DNA of 36,191 bases, taken from positions 1 to 36,191 of the forward strand of contig NZ_JACUUB010000025.1 in assembly GCF_014859525.1 (NCBI RefSeq), in the 5' to 3' direction. Each line of letters begins with the position of its first letter. Position 1 is the stretch's first letter. The position numbers and the translations under genes were made by a program. Below the pieces are notes generated by a model. It did not search any database. It saw only the letters and a list, made by a program, of their open reading frames with translations, and was not told the DNA's origin. Positions 7,834-16,677 of this stretch are shown in pieces. The DNA comes from Marinobacter sp. Its GTDB lineage: Bacteria > Pseudomonadota > Gammaproteobacteria > Pseudomonadales > Oleiphilaceae.

Positions 7834-9417
7834 ATGAGTGCGGTTATCGATACCCACGCCCAGGACCATCACCATGGCCCGGCCAAAGGCATAAGCCGTT
7901 GGCTCTTCACAACCAACCATAAAGACATCGGATCGATGTATCTGATGTTCAGCTTTGCCATGTTCCTGCTTGGCGGCAGCATGGCGATGGTAATCCGGGC
8001 CGAGTTATTCCAGCCAGGTCTACAGATCGTAGAGCCGGAATTTTTCAACCAGATGACCACCATGCACGGTCTGATCATGGTGTTTGGCGCCGTGATGCCA
8101 GCGTTCGTCGGTCTTGCTAACTGGATGCTGCCGTTAATGATCGGGGCGCCGGACATGGCCTTGCCGCGAATGAACAACTGGAGTTTCTGGTTGTTGCCAT
8201 GCGCTTTCCTGATCCTGGTCTCCACCCTGTTCATGCAAGGCGGTGCGCCGAACTTTGGCTGGACCTTCTATGCTCCCCTGTCGACGACCTACGGGCCGCC
8301 GAGTACCACCTTCTTCATCTTTGCGGTGCACATCATGGGGGTATCCTCGATAATGGGTGCCATCAACGTGATCGCCACCGTTCTGAATATGCGCGCGCCT
8401 GGCATGACGCTGATGAAAATGCCTTTGTTTGTCTGGACCTGGCTGATCACGGCGTTCCTGTTGATCGCCGTTATGCCGGTGCTGGCGGGCGTGGTCACCA
8501 TGATGCTGATGGACATTCACTTTGGCACCAGCTTCTTCGATGCGTCCGGTGGTGGCGATCCGGTGTTATTCCAGCACGTGTTCTGGTTCTTCGGGCATCC
8601 GGAGGTGTACATCATGATCCTGCCGGCGTTCGGGGCCATATCCCACATCGTGTCGGCCTTCTCGCGCAAGCCGCTGTTTGGTTACGCCTCGATGGTGTAC
8701 GCCGTGGGGGCGATTGCCATCATGTCGTTCCTGGTCTGGGCGCACCACATGTTTACTGTGGGTATGCCGTTGGCAGGTCAGCTGTTCTTCATGTATGCCA
8801 CCCTGTTGATTGCGGTGCCGACCGGGGTGAAGGTGTTCAACTGGGTGACGACCATGTTCCGGGGCTCACTGAGTTTCGAAGCGCCCATGCTGTTTGCCGT
8901 GGCCTTTATCATCCTGTTCACCATTGGCGGCTTCTCCGGGCTAATGCTCGCGATTGCTCCGGCCGACTTCCAGTATCACGACACCTACTTTGTGGTGGCG
9001 CACTTCCACTACGTACTGGTGCCGGGTGCCATCTTCGGTATCTTTGCCTCGGCATACTTCTGGCTGCCCAAGTGGACCGGCTATATGTATGACGAGACCC
9101 TCGCGAAGACGCACTTCTGGTTGTCGTTTGTGGGCATGAATCTGGCGTTCTTCCCGATGCACTTCCTTGGTTTGGCGGGCATGCCGCGCCGGATTCCCGA
9201 CTACGCGTTACAGTTCACCAATTTCAACATGATCTCCAGCGTTGGCGCGTTCATGTTCGCGGCGACTCAGCTGTTGTTCCTGTTCATTGTGGTGAAGTGC
9301 GTAAGAGGCGGTGAAAAAGCACCGGCCAAGCCCTGGGATGGTGCCGAGGGCCTCGAGTGGACTGTGCCTTCGCCAGCGCCTTACCACACCTTTTCCACTC
9401 CACCGGAAGTGAAATAA
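7834..9417 (+). CDS. coxA: Cytochrome c oxidase subunit I (heme-copper oxidase, type A1)
   Basis: This is the catalytic subunit, reducing oxygen to water and pumping protons across the inner membrane. The 527-residue protein has twelve predicted helices. Metal and heme ligands are in place: His78 (TTMHG) and His392 for the low-spin heme, His390 for the high-spin heme (HFHYV), and His255, His304 and His305 for CuB. Tyr259 in the GHPEVY motif would form the His-Tyr crosslink, and Glu257 marks a type A1 D-channel. The start at 7834 follows a G-rich ribosome site. It lies between coxB (57-base gap) and ctaG (16-base gap). Confidence 0.98.
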   Translation: MSAVIDTHAQDHHHGPAKGISRWLFTTNHKDIGSMYLMFSFAMFLLGGSMAMVIRAELFQPGLQIVEPEFFNQMTTMHGLIMVFGAVMPAFVGLANWMLPLMIGAPDMALPRMNNWSFWLLPCAFLILVSTLFMQGGAPNFGWTFYAPLSTTYGPPSTTFFIFAVHIMGVSSIMGAINVIATVLNMRAPGMTLMKMPLFVWTWLITAFLLIAVMPVLAGVVTMMLMDIHFGTSFFDASGGGDPVLFQHVFWFFGHPEVYIMILPAFGAISHIVSAFSRKPLFGYASMVYAVGAIAIMSFLVWAHHMFTVGMPLAGQLFFMYATLLIAVPTGVKVFNWVTTMFRGSLSFEAPMLFAVAFIILFTIGGFSGLMLAIAPADFQYHDTYFVVAHFHYVLVPGAIFGIFASAYFWLPKWTGYMYDETLAKTHFWLSFVGMNLAFFPMHFLGLAGMPRRIPDYALQFTNFNMISSVGAFMFAATQLLFLFIVVKCVRGGEKAPAKPWDGAEGLEWTVPSPAPYHTFSTPPEVK

Positions 9418-9433
9418 CCCGGGAGGTACAGCC

Positions 9434-10036
9434 ATGGCACATGATACCGAAACGAGTCAGCCTTTACGCCGCAGCAATTCCAGGGTGATTGCCTGGTGTT
9501 TGTCGGGTGTGGTCGGCATGTTTGCGTTTGGTTTTGCGTTGGTGCCGCTCTACGAGGTGTTTTGTGAGATTACCGGCATAAACGGCAAAACCGGTGGCCG
9601 ATATGAGGCGAGCGCTGTACAGCAGGTTGATGAGGATCGGACGGTCAGGGTTCAGTTCCTGGCCAGTAACGGTCCAGGTATGACCTGGGAGTTTCGCCCG
9701 GTTGTGCGCAGCGTGGATGTTCATCCGGGGGAGGTGGTGACGGTCAATTTCTATGCCGCCAACGGCACTGAAGAAGCCATGGTGGGCCAGGCAGTGCCCA
9801 GCCTGGCACCGTCCGAAGGCACGCTGTACTTCCATAAAACCGAATGCTTCTGCTTTAACCAGCAACCACTGGATGCTGGTGAAAGTGTCGAGATGCCCCT
9901 GATTTTCATTGTCGACCGGGATTTGCCTGAGCACATCACTAAACTGACCCTGTCGTATACGCTGTACGACCAGGGTAAGCCGGTGAACGTATCGCGGACC
10001 GATCGGGTACAAACAAAAACTAACAATAACGGCTAA
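9434..10036 (+). CDS. ctaG: Cytochrome c oxidase assembly protein CtaG/Cox11
   Basis: CtaG/Cox11 delivers copper to the CuB site of subunit I. The 200-residue protein has one N-terminal membrane anchor (about residues 18-38) followed by a periplasmic beta domain. The copper-binding motif CFCF (Cys138, Cys140, in KTECFCFNQQPL) and the conserved cysteine after the anchor (VFCEITG) are present. The start has an excellent ribosome site (GGGAGG). It lies between coxA and coxC with gaps of only 16 bases on each side, so it belongs to the structural-gene transcript. Confidence 0.97.
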   Translation: MAHDTETSQPLRRSNSRVIAWCLSGVVGMFAFGFALVPLYEVFCEITGINGKTGGRYEASAVQQVDEDRTVRVQFLASNGPGMTWEFRPVVRSVDVHPGEVVTVNFYAANGTEEAMVGQAVPSLAPSEGTLYFHKTECFCFNQQPLDAGESVEMPLIFIVDRDLPEHITKLTLSYTLYDQGKPVNVSRTDRVQTKTNNNG

Positions 10037-10052
10037 GCCATCGGAGACAGTT

Positions 10053-10940
10053 ATGGCGGATAACCAAACCTATTACGTTCCCGAGCAGAGCAAATGGCCC
10101 ATCGTTGGCACCGTAGGCCTGGGCGTGACCCTGTACGGGGTGGCATCGATCATGGTCAGCGGCAAACAGGGCGACAGCACCACTGGCGCCTGGGTTATGT
10201 TCATGGTGGGTGCGTTGATCATGGCGTACATGCTGTTCGGCTGGTTTGGCGCGGTTATCCGGGAAAGCCGGGCCGGCCTGTACAGCAGTCAGATGGATCG
10301 TTCGTTCCGTTGGGGTATGAGCTGGTTTATCTTCTCGGAAATCATGTTTTTTGCCGCTTTCTTCGGGGCGCTGTTTTACGTTCGGGTATTTGTGGTGCCC
10401 TGGTTGGGTGGTGAGGGTGACAAGGGCAGTACCAATATGCTGTGGGAAGGTTTTCAGGCCAGTTGGCCGTTGGTCAGTAACCCGGACCCACAAGCTTATC
10501 CAGGACCGACAGATGTCATCGGGCCTTGGGGCCTGCCTCTGATCAACACGCTTTTACTGGTCACATCTTCCTTTACCGTCACCATTGCCCATCACGCCAT
10601 GAAGGCGGGTGACCGGGCCAAGGTAAAGCTCTGGCTGGTTGCCACCATTGCGCTGGCAGTTGTGTTTATGTTTGTGCAGTCCTATGAGTACGTGCACGCC
10701 TACAGAGATTTGGACCTGACGCTGAACTCCGGTATTTACGGCAGCACCTTTTTTATGTTGACGGGCTTTCACGGTGCTCACGTCTTCCTGGGTACTTTGA
10801 TGCTGTTCATCATGTTGCTTAGGATCCGCAAGGGGCATTTTACCGCGGACAACCATTTTGGATTTGAGGCAACGGCCTGGTACTGGCACTTTGTGGATGT
10901 GGTCTGGCTGGCACTTTTTGTCTTTGTTTACGTCATCTAA
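10053..10940 (+). CDS. coxC: Cytochrome c oxidase subunit III
   Basis: Subunit III is a seven-helix inner-membrane protein that supports proton uptake and oxidase stability. The 295-residue product shows the family pattern: MSWFIFSEIMFFAAFFGALFY in helix 3, the mid-protein histidine segment TIAHHAMKAG, and GFHGAHVFLGTLML plus AWYWHFVDVVWLALF at the end. The ATG at 10053 follows GGAGA. It is the last gene of the first cox block and converges with the DUF2909 gene, 11 bases away. Confidence 0.97.
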   Translation: MADNQTYYVPEQSKWPIVGTVGLGVTLYGVASIMVSGKQGDSTTGAWVMFMVGALIMAYMLFGWFGAVIRESRAGLYSSQMDRSFRWGMSWFIFSEIMFFAAFFGALFYVRVFVVPWLGGEGDKGSTNMLWEGFQASWPLVSNPDPQAYPGPTDVIGPWGLPLINTLLLVTSSFTVTIAHHAMKAGDRAKVKLWLVATIALAVVFMFVQSYEYVHAYRDLDLTLNSGIYGSTFFMLTGFHGAHVFLGTLMLFIMLLRIRKGHFTADNHFGFEATAWYWHFVDVVWLALFVFVYVI

Positions 10941-10951
10941 AGGCTTGGGGG

Positions 10952-11155
10952 TCAGGGCGTTGGGTTGAGCGTCAGATCCCCGGTCCACAGCGATGTCAGC
11001 ACCAATGCAACCAACAGCAGGCTGAGTGCGACCCGAACCGCCAGGGAGTTAACCACTCGATTGGTTTTGCCACCGTCACGGATCAGAAAGAACAGTCCGC
11101 TGAACAGGCTGACCATCACCGCCAACAGCAGTACAACGATGAGTATTTTCAACAT
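10952..11155 (-). CDS. Twin-transmembrane protein (DUF2909)
   Basis: The 67-residue protein consists of two hydrophobic helices (about residues 2-24 and 42-58) joined by a basic, polar loop containing RDGGKTNRVVNSLAVRV, the DUF2909 signature. Its role is unknown; the family is often found inside cytochrome oxidase loci, so an accessory or assembly role is inferred from context only. It is on the opposite strand to all other cox genes, converging with coxC and divergent from the SURF1 gene. The ATG at 11155 has an AGGA ribosome site. It splits the cox cluster into two transcripts. Confidence 0.85.
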   Translation of the reverse strand: MLKILIVVLLLAVMVSLFSGLFFLIRDGGKTNRVVNSLAVRVALSLLLVALVLTSLWTGDLTLNPTP

Positions 11156-11251
11156 GGGGCGTTCCTGTTATTGAATTTTTGTGTTGGCAAGACTCCCGGC
11201 ATTGTTCCGGGCCTCGGTATCACTATAGCAAAGCATGGGTAGGTGCGGTTG

Positions 11252-11953
11252 ATGAATCGCCAATGGCAATTTGACTGGCGATTACTGGTTTTCAGCGGGC
11301 TGTTTTTGCCATTATTGATCAGCCTCGGGGTGTGGCAATTAGACCGCGCCAAAGAAAAACAGGAACTGTTGATATCCTGGCAGCAAAACGCCGGCACCGA
11401 CACTTGGCCTGAAATGGTCGCAACGGGATTGCAGGTAGGACAACCGGCGGTCCTGACCGGCTGGTATAGCGATTACACCTGGCTGCTGGACAACCGGACC
11501 CGGGATGGCGCGCCCGGGTATGAGGTGTTAACGCTGTTCAACCCTCTGGAGGGTCCACCGGTGGTGGTCAATCGTGGCTGGGTCAGGGCTCCCCGAACCC
11601 GTGACCAATTGCCGGATATTGATACGCCACAGGCCTTATTCACTCTGGAGGGTCGCCTGGACGACTATCCGGTGCCGCCGGTACTGGCGGCTGAGCCGAA
11701 CGCCGGTAGTGACTGGCCGCAACGGGTACAGACCCTGCCGATGGCCCGGGTGCAAGCGTACACAGACGAACCGGCCAGCATGGTGCTGAAGCTGGCAGAC
11801 AGCCAGCAACCCGGTGCTTACCGGGCTGACCATACGCCAGACAGGATGGGCCCACAGACTCATTACGGTTATGCTGCCCAATGGTTTGCGCTTGCGGTAG
11901 CACTGGCTATATTGACGGTAGTGGCGAGTAGAAAAAAAACAACGAACGATTGA
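11252..11953 (+). CDS. SURF1 family cytochrome oxidase biogenesis protein
   Basis: SURF1 proteins help insert heme A into subunit I. The 233-residue product has the classic layout: N-terminal helix ending GVWQLDRAKEK, a periplasmic domain with VVVNRGWV, and a C-terminal helix preceded by THYGYAAQWFALA, the conserved SURF1 ending. I chose ATG 11252 over an upstream in-frame GTG at 11243 because AGGTG at 11241-11245 serves as the ribosome site and overlaps the GTG. It starts the second cox block and is divergent from the DUF2909 gene, so a promoter should lie in 11156-11251. Confidence 0.95.
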   Translation: MNRQWQFDWRLLVFSGLFLPLLISLGVWQLDRAKEKQELLISWQQNAGTDTWPEMVATGLQVGQPAVLTGWYSDYTWLLDNRTRDGAPGYEVLTLFNPLEGPPVVVNRGWVRAPRTRDQLPDIDTPQALFTLEGRLDDYPVPPVLAAEPNAGSDWPQRVQTLPMARVQAYTDEPASMVLKLADSQQPGAYRADHTPDRMGPQTHYGYAAQWFALAVALAILTVVASRKKTTND

Positions 11954-11969
11954 AAGACAGGAGCCGATA

Positions 11970-12611
11970 ATGACAACGACAACGGCTGACTCCGTGACCG
12001 GGCAGGATTCCCCAAACCCGGAACAGGTTCGGCGTGGCCGGCGCACCGCCCTGCTGCTGTTTGCGGTAGGTTTCGGGCCGATGGTTCTGGCCACCATTAT
12101 GTTTTACACCGGATGGTTAAACCCCTTGGGTCACACCAATGAGGGCGAGCTTATTGTGCCGCCGTTGCAGGTGCAGGCGCTGAACCTTGAAACGTCCGGG
12201 GGCGAACCTCTGGCGCAACGTTTTGGCGCAGATAAAGTGGACCCTAACTGGCTTATGTTGGTCGTTGCAGGTACCTGCGGCGACGACTGTGAACAGCTTC
12301 TCTACCTTTCCCGACAGGTCAATATTGCCCTTGGCAAGAACGCTCCCCGGATCAGCCGTGCCGCGGCTCTTGGCAATGTCCCTTCCGGCCTGGAACAACG
12401 CTGGAGTGCCGAATACAACACTATGGAGCGACTGCGTCCTGTGTCGGGAACATCGTCAGCCTGGCCCACGGGTGTTGCACCCGAGGCTGCGCCCCGGATT
12501 TTGCTGGTGGACCCATTCGGCAACGTCATGATGCATTACGGCGTGGAACACTCGGGAAAGCAGCTTCTCAAAGATCTCAAACATTTGATGAAGTTGTCGC
12601 AAATTGGCTGA
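11970..12611 (+). CDS. Membrane-anchored thioredoxin-like protein of the cox cluster
   Basis: The 213-residue product has a short cytoplasmic tail, one membrane helix (about residues 27-47) and a periplasmic domain. That domain contains VVAGTCGDDCEQLLYLSRQ, placing Cys103 and Cys107 in a CxxxC arrangement after a beta strand, and later ILLVDPFGNVMMHYG, which resembles the strand before the C-terminal helix of SCO and thioredoxin folds. No named family is certain. Spacing of the cysteines resembles SCO copper chaperones rather than CxxC oxidoreductases, but I see no obvious third histidine ligand. It follows the SURF1 gene by 16 bases and precedes ctaA, so an oxidase assembly role is inferred. 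The ribosome site is CAGGAG. Confidence 0.8.
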   Translation: MTTTTADSVTGQDSPNPEQVRRGRRTALLLFAVGFGPMVLATIMFYTGWLNPLGHTNEGELIVPPLQVQALNLETSGGEPLAQRFGADKVDPNWLMLVVAGTCGDDCEQLLYLSRQVNIALGKNAPRISRAAALGNVPSGLEQRWSAEYNTMERLRPVSGTSSAWPTGVAPEAAPRILLVDPFGNVMMHYGVEHSGKQLLKDLKHLMKLSQIG

Positions 12612-12627
12612 CCAAGGGGAACACCGC

Positions 12628-13737
12628 GTGACTGAGAGATTAACCCCGCAACAGCCTGCCGATCTCGCTAAAAGAATGGCCCGCTGGTCAGCTTACGCCT
12701 GCGTGTTAGCCGTTGTGGTTATCATGCTGGGTGCCTGGACACGACTGGTCGACGCCGGCCTGGGCTGCCCGGACTGGCCAGGGTGTTATGGTTTTCTGAC
12801 CGTGCCGCAGAGCGAAAACAGCATTGCCATTGCCAATGCCCGGTTTCCGGAAACTCCGGTAGACGTCGCCAAAGGTTGGCCAGAAATGATCCACCGATAC
12901 GCTGCCGGTATTCTGGGTTTGGTCGTGTTCGGACTGGCGGCGACTGCGGTGCGGCATCGACGCTCTGGCCTGCCAGTCAAACTGCCATTGTTTATCGCTG
13001 CGTTTATTCTGCTGCAGGGCGGCTTTGGTGCCTGGACGGTAACGCTCAAATTGTGGCCACAAGTGGTGGCACTGCATCTGTTGGGCGGCTTTACAACACT
13101 GAGCTTACTGTTATTGCTCACTTTGCGCTTGCGCAAGCGAGCAGCATTGGGGCCGGATCGAGCCCCAGCGGGGTCCGCCAGCCTGAGTCGATTCCGCCCG
13201 TGGCTGTACGCTGGCCTTATGCTGATTATTATGCAGATTGCGTTGGGCGGTTGGACGGCGGCGAACTATGCCGCCGTCGCCTGCACCGATTTACCCACTT
13301 GTCAGGGCCAGTGGTGGCCTGAGGGTATGGATTTTCGGCACGGCTTTGACGTTACCCAGCAGGTGGGTCCAAACTATCTCGGCGGCCAGTTGACGGCCGA
13401 TGGCCGCGTGGCCATTCACGTGACCCATCGCCTGGGCGCAATGATCGTACTTGGGTACTTTCTGATCTTGCTGGGGTTACTGTGGCGTTACCGGGGTAAC
13501 AGCAACCTTGACAGGAGCATTGCTCTGGTAGCGGCAGCGCTGACGCTGCAGATTGCGTTAGGCCTGGCGAACGTCTGGCTGCATATTCCGCTGTCGGTGG
13601 CGGTCGCGCACAATGCCATGGGTGCTGGACTACTGTTGTCCATGGTGCATCTGATCTGGCGCCATCATCAGTTGCCACAGACTGAAACATCCCCCGCCAC
13701 ACATACAACAACCATAAACCGGGAGGTAACGGCATGA
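12628..13737 (+). CDS. ctaA: Heme A synthase (COX15/CtaA)
   Basis: CtaA oxidises the C8 methyl of heme O to give heme A, the cofactor of the aa3 oxidase. The product (369 residues from GTG 12628) has eight predicted helices. It shows the family N-terminus GAWTRLVDAGLGCPDWPGCYG and the paired heme-ligand histidine segments EMIHRYAAG, ALHLLGGF, AIHVTHRLGA and VAHNAMGAG. GTG 12628 is chosen over TTG 12604 because AAGGGG lies eight bases upstream and the alternative would overlap the preceding gene. Its stop overlaps the cyoE start (ATGA), showing translational coupling of the two heme A pathway steps. Confidence 0.96.
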   Translation: MTERLTPQQPADLAKRMARWSAYACVLAVVVIMLGAWTRLVDAGLGCPDWPGCYGFLTVPQSENSIAIANARFPETPVDVAKGWPEMIHRYAAGILGLVVFGLAATAVRHRRSGLPVKLPLFIAAFILLQGGFGAWTVTLKLWPQVVALHLLGGFTTLSLLLLLTLRLRKRAALGPDRAPAGSASLSRFRPWLYAGLMLIIMQIALGGWTAANYAAVACTDLPTCQGQWWPEGMDFRHGFDVTQQVGPNYLGGQLTADGRVAIHVTHRLGAMIVLGYFLILLGLLWRYRGNSNLDRSIALVAAALTLQIALGLANVWLHIPLSVAVAHNAMGAGLLLSMVHLIWRHHQLPQTETSPATHTTTINREVTA

Positions 13738-14651
13738 GCGAGCAAGTTGAAGCGCTGCCGGCTGAGGAGCGTGCGAGCTCCACGAAAACGATTTCATGGC
13801 GCGATTACCTGGAGCTGACCAAGCCCCGGGTGGTCGCATTGATGATCCTGACCTCTGTCATTGGCATGCTCCTGGCTGCGCCAGGCGTACCGGGCTGGAG
13901 TGTTCTTGTTTATGGTAACCTTGGCATAGCGCTGTTGGCGGGGGCTGCAGCTGTGGTCAATCATGTGGTGGACCAGAAGATTGATACGGTGATGGCGCGC
14001 ACCCGAAAGCGTCCGGTCGCAACAGGTCGCATCACAACTCTGGATGCCATGCTGTTTGCGACGGTGCTGGCCGGGGTTGGTATGTTTGTTCTGATCTGGC
14101 AGGTTAATGAGCTGACTGCCTGGCTGACGCTGGCTTCGTTGGTGGGCTATGCGGGTGTGTACACGCTGTTTCTGAAACGCGCCACGCCACAGAACATTGT
14201 GATCGGTGGTCTGGCCGGTGCTATGCCACCTCTGCTGGGTTGGACGGCAGTAACCGGCCAGGTGGATGGTCACGCGTTGTTGCTGGTATTGATCATCTTT
14301 GCCTGGACGCCACCACATTTCTGGGCACTGGCGATCCATCGCAAAGAAGAGTATGCCAAAGCCGGCATTCCCATGCTGCCCGTTACCCATGGCAACAAGT
14401 ACACGGAGCTGCATATCCTGCTCTACACCTTGATGTTGCTCGCAGTCAGCCTGCTGCCTTTTGTCACAGGGATGTCTGGCGGTATTTACCTGATTGGTGC
14501 TCTGGCACTGGGCTTGTGGTTCCTGCAATACGCCATTCGCCTGCTCATAGGCGACGATCGGCGTGTTGCCCTGAATACATTTAAGTACTCCATCACTTAC
14601 CTGATGGTGCTGTTTGTGGTGTTGCTGGTGGATCATTTCGTCTACTTCTGA
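13734..14651 (+). CDS. cyoE: Protoheme IX farnesyltransferase (heme O synthase)
   Basis: This UbiA-family membrane prenyltransferase (also called CtaB) adds a farnesyl group to heme B, making heme O for CtaA. The 305-residue protein has about nine helices. The prenyl-diphosphate motif is Asn76, Asp80 and Asp84 in NHVVDQKIDTVMARTRKRP, and the second loop has the family sequence WTPPHFWALAIHRKEEYAKAG. It begins with ATG 13734 overlapping the ctaA stop by four bases, with GGGAGG upstream. It is followed by the SCO gene. Confidence 0.97.
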   Translation: MSEQVEALPAEERASSTKTISWRDYLELTKPRVVALMILTSVIGMLLAAPGVPGWSVLVYGNLGIALLAGAAAVVNHVVDQKIDTVMARTRKRPVATGRITTLDAMLFATVLAGVGMFVLIWQVNELTAWLTLASLVGYAGVYTLFLKRATPQNIVIGGLAGAMPPLLGWTAVTGQVDGHALLLVLIIFAWTPPHFWALAIHRKEEYAKAGIPMLPVTHGNKYTELHILLYTLMLLAVSLLPFVTGMSGGIYLIGALALGLWFLQYAIRLLIGDDRRVALNTFKYSITYLMVLFVVLLVDHFVYF

Positions 14652-14688
14652 ACACTGGTTTTTGCGCGCAACGCATATTGGAGGCCCT

Positions 14689-15348
14689 ATGGGGCGGTCG
14701 TTAAGAATTACGCTGCTGGTATTGGTGATGGTCGTGATGCTGGTCATCGGATTAACCGTTGGCCGGCAGGTGTTTTGGGGTGTTAGTGACGCGTCTGCAC
14801 CGGCGCCGAATCTGAGCCAATACAATACCTATGTGTATGATCAGCCCCGGCAATTGGCGGAATTCACCTTGACCAACGAGCAAGGTGAATCAGTAACCCG
14901 TGACGATTTGAAGGGCCGTTGGACTTTCGTGTTTGTTGGTTACACCAATTGCCCGGATATCTGCCCGGTCGCCATGGCCAATCTGCGCCAGACCGATCAG
15001 CTGCTGTCTGCCGAATTGCCGCAACCGGATTACTTGTTGGTGACGGCCGATCCCGAGTACGACACCCCGGAACAGCTGAAGGCCTATACCAGTTTCTTTG
15101 GCGAGAATTTCCATGGCCTGACCGGCGATCTTGAAATCCTTCGCCAGCTTGCCCAGAGCCTCAGCGCGGTGTTTGTTCATCGGGTGGTGGATGGCGAGTT
15201 ACTGGTGGATCACAGTGGTCACTTCGCGTTACTGAATCCGGACGGGCAACTGCAGGCCCTGATCCAACCCCCGCACGACCCTCAGGAATTGGCTCAGGCA
15301 TTCCAGCGCATCTACAAGTGGTCGCTCACCAGACAACCCGGGGCATAA
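14689..15348 (+). CDS. SCO1/SenC family copper chaperone
   Basis: SCO proteins carry copper to the CuA site of subunit II. The 219-residue product has an N-terminal anchor helix (about residues 7-27) and a periplasmic thioredoxin-like domain with the copper motif CPDIC (Cys88, Cys92) and the ligand His175 in LVDHSGHFALL. I chose ATG 14689, preceded by TGGAGG, over an upstream in-frame start at 14614 that would overlap cyoE and disturb the anchor. It is the last gene of the second cox block. A short GC hairpin (15338-15354) follows the stop but lacks a clear T-tract. Confidence 0.95.
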   Translation: MGRSLRITLLVLVMVVMLVIGLTVGRQVFWGVSDASAPAPNLSQYNTYVYDQPRQLAEFTLTNEQGESVTRDDLKGRWTFVFVGYTNCPDICPVAMANLRQTDQLLSAELPQPDYLLVTADPEYDTPEQLKAYTSFFGENFHGLTGDLEILRQLAQSLSAVFVHRVVDGELLVDHSGHFALLNPDGQLQALIQPPHDPQELAQAFQRIYKWSLTRQPGA

Positions 15349-15403
15349 CCCCGGTTCGGTGTGCTGAATTGGCTGCAGGCAAAGTGTTAAGGCCAAGGTC
15401 ACA

Positions 15404-15432
15404 CTGACAAAACCCATGTGGTCACTTACACT
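15404..15432 (+). promoter_or_regulatory. Predicted sigma-70 promoter for the MFS gene
   Basis: CTGACA (15404-15409) and TACACT (15427-15432) are separated by exactly 17 bases. This gives a transcript start near 15439, just ahead of the MFS transporter start codons, and suggests the transporter and hrpB are transcribed separately from the cox genes. Confidence 0.5.
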
Positions 15433-15474
15433 GCCCGGCGTCAATCTCCGATGATAATGAGCGCCGGGCCGTCT

Positions 15475-16677
15475 ATGACCTCTTCTCAGACCACCTCTCC
15501 AAGACAGCTGATCACCGTGTTAGCGGCCGGGGCACTGGTCCTTATGGTTGTTCATGGCCTGGGGCGGTTTATCTATACACCCTTGTTGCCTTATCTGGTG
15601 GCAGACGATCAGCTCAGTGCATCCGACGGTGCCGCCGTGGCTACCTGGAATTACCTGGGCTACCTGATAGGTGCGATGCTGGCGATTCGCTGGCACCGTA
15701 TTGATCAGATCCGCTTGATGTTGCCGCTGTTCCTCGCTGTTCATGTGGTGACCACTCTGGTGTTGACTCAGTCGGACCAGCTGACCGTTATCTCGACCAG
15801 CCGTTTGCTGAATGGCGTGGCCAACGGTGTGGTGTTTGTGCAAGCGCCCGCGCTGATTCTGGAATGGCTTGTGCTGCGTAACCGGGCATCGTTGAGCGGT
15901 CTCGTGTATATCGGGGTGGGTGTGGGCCTGTTGGTCTCCAGTGGGCTGGTGACGGGTTCGGCAACGCTGTTGGAGGGTGCTGAGCGTTGGTGGCCAGCTG
16001 CTTTGCTATCCATACCTCTGGCGTGGTGGGGCGTGATGCAGCTGCGCAAACTGGAGGTGCCGGTGCGTCAGCACGATGATTCGGGTCGAGCCGTCATTAA
16101 TACCCCCTTGATAGACCGGGCCAGTATCCCTTTGTTTTTGGCCTACGCGGGTGCTGGTCTGGGTTACATCCTGCCGATGACCTTCCTGCCGCTGTTGGCC
16201 AAAATGGAACTGCCTGATGGCCACAGCTTGCTTGACGGAACTTGGGTGATCGTCGCTTTATTCACCATTCCCGCGCCCTGGCTTTGGAACAAGCTGGGCG
16301 CGTTAATGGGCGACCTGCCGGCATTGCGTTTGAACTTTATCATTCAGTTGCTGGGCGTGCTGGTGGCGGTGATCTGGCCCGGGCCTGTTGGTCTGGCGCT
16401 TTGTGCCGCTCTGGTGGGCAGTACGTTTTTAGGCACGGTGTTATTAACCCAGAGAATCGGTCGGGCTCTGCATCCGCATCAGGGCCCGCGTTTGTCGGCG
16501 GCGATGGTGGCGTTGTATGGCTTTACTCAGATGGTGGGCCCCTGGTTGACCAAACAGTGGCTGGACGCTGGCGGCACCCTCGTATCGGCGTTCGGGATTG
16601 GTGTGGCGGCTCTGGTCTTTGGACTGGTGTTTGCGTTTTTCGTGCCTCGGCCGGACGTGTGGCATGCTCCCGATTGA
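15475..16677 (+). CDS. YbfB/YjiJ-like MFS transporter
   Basis: This twelve-helix major facilitator protein (about 400 residues) contains HGLGRFIYTPLLPYLV near the N-terminus and WNYLGYLIGAMLAIRWHR, which fit the YbfB/YjiJ branch. Substrate and direction of transport are unknown. The start is uncertain: ATG at 15451, 15457 and 15475 are all in frame and none has a strong ribosome site; 15475 is chosen because it gives a short typical N-terminus before helix 1. Its 3' end overlaps the hrpB start by 14 bases, so the two are probably cotranscribed. Confidence 0.85.
   Translation: MTSSQTTSPRQLITVLAAGALVLMVVHGLGRFIYTPLLPYLVADDQLSASDGAAVATWNYLGYLIGAMLAIRWHRIDQIRLMLPLFLAVHVVTTLVLTQSDQLTVISTSRLLNGVANGVVFVQAPALILEWLVLRNRASLSGLVYIGVGVGLLVSSGLVTGSATLLEGAERWWPAALLSIPLAWWGVMQLRKLEVPVRQHDDSGRAVINTPLIDRASIPLFLAYAGAGLGYILPMTFLPLLAKMELPDGHSLLDGTWVIVALFTIPAPWLWNKLGALMGDLPALRLNFIIQLLGVLVAVIWPGPVGLALCAALVGSTFLGTVLLTQRIGRALHPHQGPRLSAAMVALYGFTQMVGPWLTKQWLDAGGTLVSAFGIGVAALVFGLVFAFFVPRPDVWHAPD

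Noticed and set aside
15338..15354. GC hairpin after the SCO gene as a terminator
   Set aside because: CCGGGG/CCCCGG around CATAA is a perfect stem, but only two Ts follow, so it is not a convincing intrinsic terminator.
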